Below are positions 6,633-10,658 of a stretch of 10,658 bases of DNA, piece after piece (positions within the stretch are counted from its first letter, which is position 1; the number at the start of each line of letters is the position of its first letter). The notes below the pieces were generated by a model. That model made no database searches. It was not told the DNA's origin and was given only the letters and a program-made list of their open reading frames with translations. This stretch comes from Chlorobium sp. (lineage in GTDB: Bacteria > Bacteroidota > Chlorobiia > Chlorobiales > Chlorobiaceae). A program made the position numbers and the translations under genes. The stretch covers positions 1-10,658 of the forward strand of contig JANQFD010000050.1 of the NCBI GenBank assembly GCA_028278005.1. Reading direction: 5' to 3'.

Positions 6633-6905
6633 ATGATTACCGATGGTTTAATTCTGATGGTTGTAGGCATGGTAGTGGTATTTCTGTTCCTGCTGCTGCT
6701 GAATTTTTTGATATCAGGAATGTCCGTGCTGCTGAAGGATCATGCTTTGCTCGAAGAAAAGCAGCTGCTTGAGGCAGAGGCGGCGAAAAGGAAGAAAAAG
6801 AATGCCAAAAAAGCGGCACCTGTTCCTGTAGCAGCCGGATCGGAAGATCATGGCAGGATTACAGCGGTTATCTCCGCAGCAATTCACGCCCACAGGAACC
6901 GGTAA
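6633..6905 (+). CDS. oadG: Sodium-pumping decarboxylase gamma subunit (OadG-like)
   Basis: A 90-residue small membrane protein with the standard gamma-subunit layout. It has one transmembrane helix near the N-terminus (about residues 6-34, GLILMVVGMVVVFLFLLL and onwards), a charged K/R-rich and Ala/Pro linker, and a short C-terminal segment ITAVISAAIHAHRN like the end of OadG family members. In the Klebsiella and Vibrio oxaloacetate decarboxylases, gamma anchors the soluble alpha subunit to the membrane beta subunit. Its C-terminal tail contacts alpha and can bind zinc. The zinc-ligand residues are not obvious here apart from the histidines. It is the first gene of the gamma-alpha-beta set, 58 bases before alpha. 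The sequence is low in information, so the call leans partly on its position. Confidence 0.85.
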   Translation: MITDGLILMVVGMVVVFLFLLLLNFLISGMSVLLKDHALLEEKQLLEAEAAKRKKKNAKKAAPVPVAAGSEDHGRITAVISAAIHAHRNR

Positions 6906-6953
6906 TCCTTTTTCCAGTTACTCATAACAAACAACTTCTTACGAATCACGAAA

Positions 6954-6960
6954 AGAAAGG
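6954..6960 (+). promoter_or_regulatory. Ribosome binding site of the alpha-subunit gene
   Basis: AGAAAGG ends three bases before the ATG at 6964. It is one of the few Shine-Dalgarno-like sites in this window, and its spacing is short. It supports the chosen start and strong translation of the alpha subunit. Confidence 0.5.
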
Positions 6961-6963
6961 CCC

Positions 6964-8796
6964 ATGAAAAAGATAAAGTTTATGGATGTGTCCTTTCGTG
7001 ACGGGTTTCAATCCTGTTACGGGGCAAGGGTAAAAACCGATGATTTTCTGCCGGTGCTACAGGCGGCTGTCGATGCAGGCACGGATAACTTTGAGATCGG
7101 GGGAGGTGCCCGTTTCCAGAGCTTGTATTTTTATTGCCAGGAAGATGCATTTGACATGATGGACGCAGCCCGGAAGGTTGTCGGTCCGGATATCAATCTG
7201 CAAACTCTTTCGCGAGGCGCAAACGTGGTCGGTCTTGTTTCACAGTCGCGAGACGTCATCGATCTTCATGCCAGGATGTTCAAGAAGCACGGTATCACGA
7301 CCATCCGTAATTTCGATGCGTTGATGGATGTGCGAAACCTTGCCTACTCCGGTCAGTGTATTCACAATGCGGGAGTAAAGCATCAGGTTGTTATCGCCCT
7401 GATGGGGCTTCCTCCGGGCCTGAACGAGAAGTACTGCCATACACCGCAGTTTTACCTCGACAGACTCAAAGAGATTATCGACGCAGGGATTCCCTTTGAC
7501 AGCGTTGCGTTCAAGGATGCTTCGGGCACAACAACTCCGGTGATTGTTTACGAGTCGATCAAGGGTGCACGGAAAATGCTCCCGCAGGATACCGTTATCC
7601 AGTTTCATACCCACGATACGGCAGGTATGGGAGTTGCGTGCAATTTTGCGGCAATCGAAGCGGGTGCGGACATTATCGACCTTTCCATGGCCCCCGTGAG
7701 CGGAGGTACGGCAGAAGTTGACATATTGACCATGTGGCATCGGCTGCGCGGGACCGATTATACTCTTGATATCGATCATGAGAAAATCATCGAGGTGGAA
7801 GCGATGTTCATGGACCATATGGATAAATACTATATGCCTCCCGAAGCCAAGGAGGTAAATCCTCTGATTCCGTTTTCTCCCATGCCCGGAGGCGCGCTGA
7901 CCGCCAATACACAGATGATGCGGGATAACAACTCCCTGCACCTTTTCCCCGAGGTTATCAGAAACATGCGGGAAGTTGTTGCAAAGGGCGGCTTCGGGTC
8001 CTCCGTTACACCGGTTTCCCAGTTCTACTTCCAGCAGGCTTTTGCCAATACCGTACAGGGAAAATGGAAGAAGATTACCGAAAGCTACGGTAAAATGGTG
8101 CTCGGTTATTTCGGCAAGTGTCCGGCCGACCCGGATCCGGAAATTGTCAAGCTTGCTTCAGAGCAGCTCGGGCTCGAGCCGACAACCGAAGATGTCCATG
8201 ATATCAATGACCGGAATCCCGAACTCGGTGTCGAATACAACAAAAAGATTCTGGAGAAAGAGGGGCTTGCTGTAACCGAAGAGAATATCTTCATCTCCGC
8301 AACCTGCGGTGCAAAAGGTGTTGCGTTTCTCAAGGGTGAAGGGCCGCTGGGGATTCGTTACAAGAAAGACGTGGAGGCCGAGGTGGCAGCAAAAGCAGCA
8401 CCGAAGGCCGCTCCAAAAGCTGCAGCCGCATCGCCAAAACCTTCTTCATCGACCGGCAGCTATACTATTACCGTTGATGGGAAGGCTTACAACGTCACGG
8501 TTGCGGAAGGAACGGGGGCTGTCCAGACTGTCGCTCCTGCCGCAGCGCCTGCGGCGCCGGCTGCTGCGGAGGCCCAGGGTGAAGGAATACCGGTTGAAGC
8601 CGCAATGCCGGGAAGCGTGGTCGCAATCGAAGTCGAAGTTGGAGATAGTGTCAACGAGGGGGACGATGTGCTGATAATCGAAGCGATGAAAATGGAATCG
8701 CCGGTAAAAGCACCGAAATCGGGCAAGGTTCTTTCGATCGAGGTTGCTCCGGGTGATACGGTTGCATCGGGTGATGTGCTCATGTATATCGCGTAA
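6964..8796 (+). CDS. oadA: Biotin-dependent carboxyltransferase / decarboxylase alpha subunit (OadA-like)
   Basis: A 610-residue protein. Residues 1-300 are a TIM-barrel carboxyltransferase domain: RDGFQS with metal ligand D13, VAFKDASG with K184 (the carbamylated lysine position), and HTHDT with H215 and H217 as metal ligands. Residues 300-480 are the conserved carboxylase C-terminal region (FSPMPGGALTANTQ). After an Ala/Lys/Pro linker (about 475-500) come a short strand-rich segment, a second Ala/Pro linker and a biotinyl domain with EAMKMES. The biotin-accepting lysine is K576, 34 residues from the end, the normal distance. No biotin carboxylase domain is present, as in OadA and PycB. The enzyme should transfer CO2 from a carboxylic acid to biotin for the beta subunit. 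Several barrel motifs differ from classical OadA (see findings), so oxaloacetate is only the default guess. A good Shine-Dalgarno site precedes ATG 6964. Confidence 0.88.
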   Translation: MKKIKFMDVSFRDGFQSCYGARVKTDDFLPVLQAAVDAGTDNFEIGGGARFQSLYFYCQEDAFDMMDAARKVVGPDINLQTLSRGANVVGLVSQSRDVIDLHARMFKKHGITTIRNFDALMDVRNLAYSGQCIHNAGVKHQVVIALMGLPPGLNEKYCHTPQFYLDRLKEIIDAGIPFDSVAFKDASGTTTPVIVYESIKGARKMLPQDTVIQFHTHDTAGMGVACNFAAIEAGADIIDLSMAPVSGGTAEVDILTMWHRLRGTDYTLDIDHEKIIEVEAMFMDHMDKYYMPPEAKEVNPLIPFSPMPGGALTANTQMMRDNNSLHLFPEVIRNMREVVAKGGFGSSVTPVSQFYFQQAFANTVQGKWKKITESYGKMVLGYFGKCPADPDPEIVKLASEQLGLEPTTEDVHDINDRNPELGVEYNKKILEKEGLAVTEENIFISATCGAKGVAFLKGEGPLGIRYKKDVEAEVAAKAAPKAAPKAAAASPKPSSSTGSYTITVDGKAYNVTVAEGTGAVQTVAPAAAPAAPAAAEAQGEGIPVEAAMPGSVVAIEVEVGDSVNEGDDVLIIEAMKMESPVKAPKSGKVLSIEVAPGDTVASGDVLMYIA

Positions 8797-8823
8797 CCGG
8801 AATAGAGATACGGCATGAGAGAG

Positions 8824-8845
8824 CCTGTCAGATTGAGGTGACGGG
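8824..8845 (+). other. First hairpin in the oadA-oadB spacer
   Basis: CCTGTCA (8824-8830) pairs with TGACGGG (8839-8845), including one G-U pair, around an 8-base loop GATTGAGG. The GATTGA in the loop is also complementary to the TCAATC in the left arm of the next hairpin, so the two could form alternative structures. No U-run follows, so it does not look like an intrinsic terminator. Confidence 0.45.
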
Positions 8846-8867
8846 CAACAGATCAATGGTTGAACGG

Positions 8868-8903
8868 TGCCTCCGTCAATCGAATGACAGATTGATAGAG
8901 GCA
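8868..8903 (+). other. Second, longer hairpin in the oadA-oadB spacer
   Basis: TGCCTC (8868-8873) pairs with GAGGCA (8898-8903). After a two-by-two internal loop, TCAATC (8876-8881) pairs with GATTGA (8890-8895), leaving an 8-base loop. That makes two 6-base-pair helices in a 36-base hairpin, ending 37 bases before the oadB start. No U-run follows. It may be a processing or stability element that sets different amounts of alpha and beta from one transcript. Confidence 0.55.
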
Positions 8904-8940
8904 TCGGTAACTGATTAACGGTTTATCAAGACAAACATTT

Positions 8941-10494
8941 ATGCGTACGTTCATTTTAGTGCTGTTTTCGGTCTTGTTTCTGGGTACAACTGCAAAAGCC
9001 GAAGGTTTTTTTACTGAAGACGAAAGCAGTGTTGTAACACTCCAGGTTCCGGAAGATATTGAATTGGTTAAAGTGCCTGTAAGGGAAAGCCGGTTTCTCA
9101 GGGTCGGTGACGAAGTTCAGGTTGGCGACTTTCTCGGGTTGTTTGCCGACCAGGAGCATAACAAGATAACTGTTTCCTCCGGTGTTGCCGGAAAACTGAC
9201 CTATATCAACCGGGAGTTTTTTTCGAAGTATACCCTTGTTCCCGCCGGAACCGTTCTGCTCAGGATTGAGAAACAGTCACTCCTTGTCTCGACAAAAGGC
9301 ACTGACAGCGGTGCCGAAGGACTTTCGGTTCAGAAGGTTTTCCAGAATCTTGCTGAAAGTACCGGAATCTATGCGCTGATCAATGACAACAGCCTCAGCT
9401 GGACCGAAGGATTCGGAAGGTTGCTCATGATCACTGTCGGTGCATTACTTATCTATCTCGGTATCGCCAAAGGATTCGAACCGCTGCTGCTTATTCCTAT
9501 CGGTATGGGAGCGGTTCTTTCAAACATACCGCTGGCCTATATTAACGATGAAGGAGGAGTTCTCCGCTATGTCTATGATGTTGGTATCGAGACCGGTGTG
9601 TTTCCATTGATCATTTTCATGGGGGTTGGAGCCATGACCGATTTCGGCCCTATGATTGCCAACCCAAAGACAGCTCTCCTTGGTGCTGCGGCCCAGTTCG
9701 GAATTTTTTCGACGCTTATCGGCGCGCTCCTGCTTTCGCAATATGTGCCTGGTATCGAGTTTTCAATGAAAGACGCTGCTTCCATCGGTATTATCGGTGG
9801 CGCTGACGGTCCGACGTCCATTTTTCTGGCATCACGACTGAGCCCTCAGCTTCTCGGCAGTATTGCTGTTGCTGCTTACTCCTATATGGCTCTTGTGCCG
9901 ATCATACAGCCGCCTATTATGAAGCTTTTTACCAGTGAAGCTGAACGGGGGATCAAGATGAGCCAGCTTCGCTATGTCTCGAAACGTGAAAAGATTCTCT
10001 TTCCTATAATCGTCATTGTTCTCTGCGGGCTGCTGCTTCCTTCTGCTGCACCGCTTATCGGTTTTCTTATGTTCGGGAACCTCATGAAGGAGTGCGGTGT
10101 CGTCGATCGACTGAGCGATACAACCCAGAACGCATTGATCAACATCGTGACGATTTTTCTCGGTCTCGGGGTTGGCAGCAAGCTCTCCGCCGACAAGTTT
10201 CTCAACCTTGAAACGCTCGGTATCATCGTGCTGGGACTCATTGCGTTCTCCTTTGGTACGTCGTCCGGCGTGATTATGGCCAAGATCATGAACATGTTTC
10301 TTAAAAAGAAAATCAATCCTCTGATCGGTTCCGCAGGGGTATCGGCTGTTCCGATGGCTGCGCGTGTCTCGAACAGGGTAGGGCTTGAATCCGACCCGCA
10401 TAACTTTCTCCTCATGCATGCAATGGGGCCAAACGTCGCCGGGGTTATCGGTTCGGCGGTAGCGGCAGGAATCCTGCTCTCGGTATTCCTCTGA
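8941..10494 (+). CDS. oadB: Sodium-pumping decarboxylase beta subunit with exported biotinyl-like N-domain (OadB-like)
   Basis: A 517-residue protein, about 100-140 longer than ordinary OadB/GcdB/MmdB. The family core starts near residue 155: GFGRLLMITVGALLIYLGIA, then FEPLLLIPIGMGAVLSNIP. It carries the Na+ and carboxybiotin site motifs GGADGPTSIF (D289, matching Asp203 of Klebsiella OadB) and GVSAVPMAARVSN near 466-478, the serine-containing region used in Na+ transport. Many hydrophobic helices run to the C-terminus. The core should decarboxylate carboxybiotin and export Na+. The extra N-terminus has a signal peptide (hydrophobic 4-16, AKA/EG cleavage after A20). A beta-rich domain at about 31-111 has the biotinyl/lipoyl pattern VGDEVQVGDFL, then GKLTYI and AGTVLLRIE, with E72 where the acceptor lysine would be. 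Start ATG 8941 is supported by this signal peptide; no Shine-Dalgarno site is seen. Confidence 0.93.
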   Translation: MRTFILVLFSVLFLGTTAKAEGFFTEDESSVVTLQVPEDIELVKVPVRESRFLRVGDEVQVGDFLGLFADQEHNKITVSSGVAGKLTYINREFFSKYTLVPAGTVLLRIEKQSLLVSTKGTDSGAEGLSVQKVFQNLAESTGIYALINDNSLSWTEGFGRLLMITVGALLIYLGIAKGFEPLLLIPIGMGAVLSNIPLAYINDEGGVLRYVYDVGIETGVFPLIIFMGVGAMTDFGPMIANPKTALLGAAAQFGIFSTLIGALLLSQYVPGIEFSMKDAASIGIIGGADGPTSIFLASRLSPQLLGSIAVAAYSYMALVPIIQPPIMKLFTSEAERGIKMSQLRYVSKREKILFPIIVIVLCGLLLPSAAPLIGFLMFGNLMKECGVVDRLSDTTQNALINIVTIFLGLGVGSKLSADKFLNLETLGIIVLGLIAFSFGTSSGVIMAKIMNMFLKKKINPLIGSAGVSAVPMAARVSNRVGLESDPHNFLLMHAMGPNVAGVIGSAVAAGILLSVFL

Positions 10495-10519
10495 ACTGTC
10501 CGGTACTATGGCAATAGAA

Positions 10520-10546
10520 AAAGGCAGGGTTCAAAGCCCTGCCTTT
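10520..10546. terminator. Bidirectional intrinsic terminator after oadB
   Basis: AAAGGCAGGG (10520-10529) and CCCTGCCTTT (10537-10546) form a perfect 10-base-pair stem with a 7-base loop, 26 bases after the oadB stop. Read on the minus strand it is followed by TTTTTCTATT, a better U-run, so it probably ends both the operon and the minus-strand gene entering from the right. Confidence 0.85.
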
Positions 10547-10592
10547 CCACCTTCTTCCAGCCCCATCAGGTTACCTGTCTGAACGGCTGTTT

Positions 10593-10658
10593 TCATTTCT
10601 TCAAAATAATATCACAGTCCGGGTGAAGCTCAAGGAACTGTTCAAGCTCTTCATTTGG
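10593..10658 (-). CDS. Unidentified protein, C-terminal fragment
   Basis: The last 21 codons of a minus-strand gene that starts beyond the right edge, reading PNEELEQFLELHPDCDII then LKK and TGA. The frame is open to the edge, and its acidic/amphipathic composition and codon use look coding. The bidirectional terminator stands 46 bases downstream, as expected for a gene ending here. I do not recognise the family from this fragment. The stop overlaps an ATG (ATGA) of a 21-codon frame at 10531-10596 that runs into the terminator; that second frame may be chance. Confidence 0.5.
   Translation of the reverse strand, partial: PNEELEQFLELHPDCDIILKK

Noticed and set aside
7240..7941. 233-codon minus-strand open frame inside the alpha-subunit gene
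   Set aside because: Antisense shadow of a well-conserved carboxyltransferase, with composition rich in His/Arg and no domain pattern.
1..10658. CRISPR array, tRNA, rRNA or insertion sequence
   Set aside because: No regularly spaced direct repeats, no tRNA cloverleaf or conserved rRNA segment, and no transposase-like frame or terminal inverted repeats were seen.

Overview
The window reads like a chromosomal stretch of an anaerobic Gram-negative bacterium of moderate GC content. My best guess is a green sulfur bacterium (Chlorobiota, Chlorobium/Prosthecochloris type). This rests on gene style, mostly weak Shine-Dalgarno sites and the combination of genes; it is inference, and no rRNA or photosynthesis gene is present to prove it. 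Nothing looks phage- or plasmid-borne. Every gene of 90 codons or more belongs to a recognisable family.

Left end (1-1562): a 5' fragment of a minus-strand gene that resembles modD, then about 700 bases without a convincing gene. These hold inverted-repeat elements and possibly a decayed reading frame. Next comes a KdsC-type HAD phosphatase with a probable tiny membrane-protein frame touching its stop codon. Middle (1563-5928): the Hsp90 chaperone htpG, then a ferritin-like/VIT1 membrane iron transporter (MbfA/Er-VIT1 type). A minus-strand fusion of an APH-like kinase and a P-loop kinase ends tail to tail with it, with the two stop codons overlapping. A 182-base divergent spacer carrying a long inverted repeat separates the fusion gene from uspA.

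Right half (6111-10494): a universal stress protein, then a three-gene sodium-pumping decarboxylase operon in the order gamma, alpha, beta. The alpha subunit has a carboxyltransferase domain and a biotinyl domain. It should move CO2 from a carboxylic acid to biotin, and the beta subunit should decarboxylate carboxybiotin and export Na+. The gamma subunit should hold the two together at the membrane. The alpha subunit has unusual active-site motifs. The beta subunit carries an extra N-terminal signal peptide and an exported biotinyl/lipoyl-like domain without the acceptor lysine. Two hairpins lie between alpha and beta. A bidirectional terminator ends the operon, facing the 3' end of an unidentified minus-strand gene at the window edge.

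The most interesting items are the beta-subunit fusion, the alpha-subunit active site, the paired hairpins between the two genes, the unexplained long inverted repeat before uspA, and the KDN-phosphatase-like signature in the KdsC homologue.
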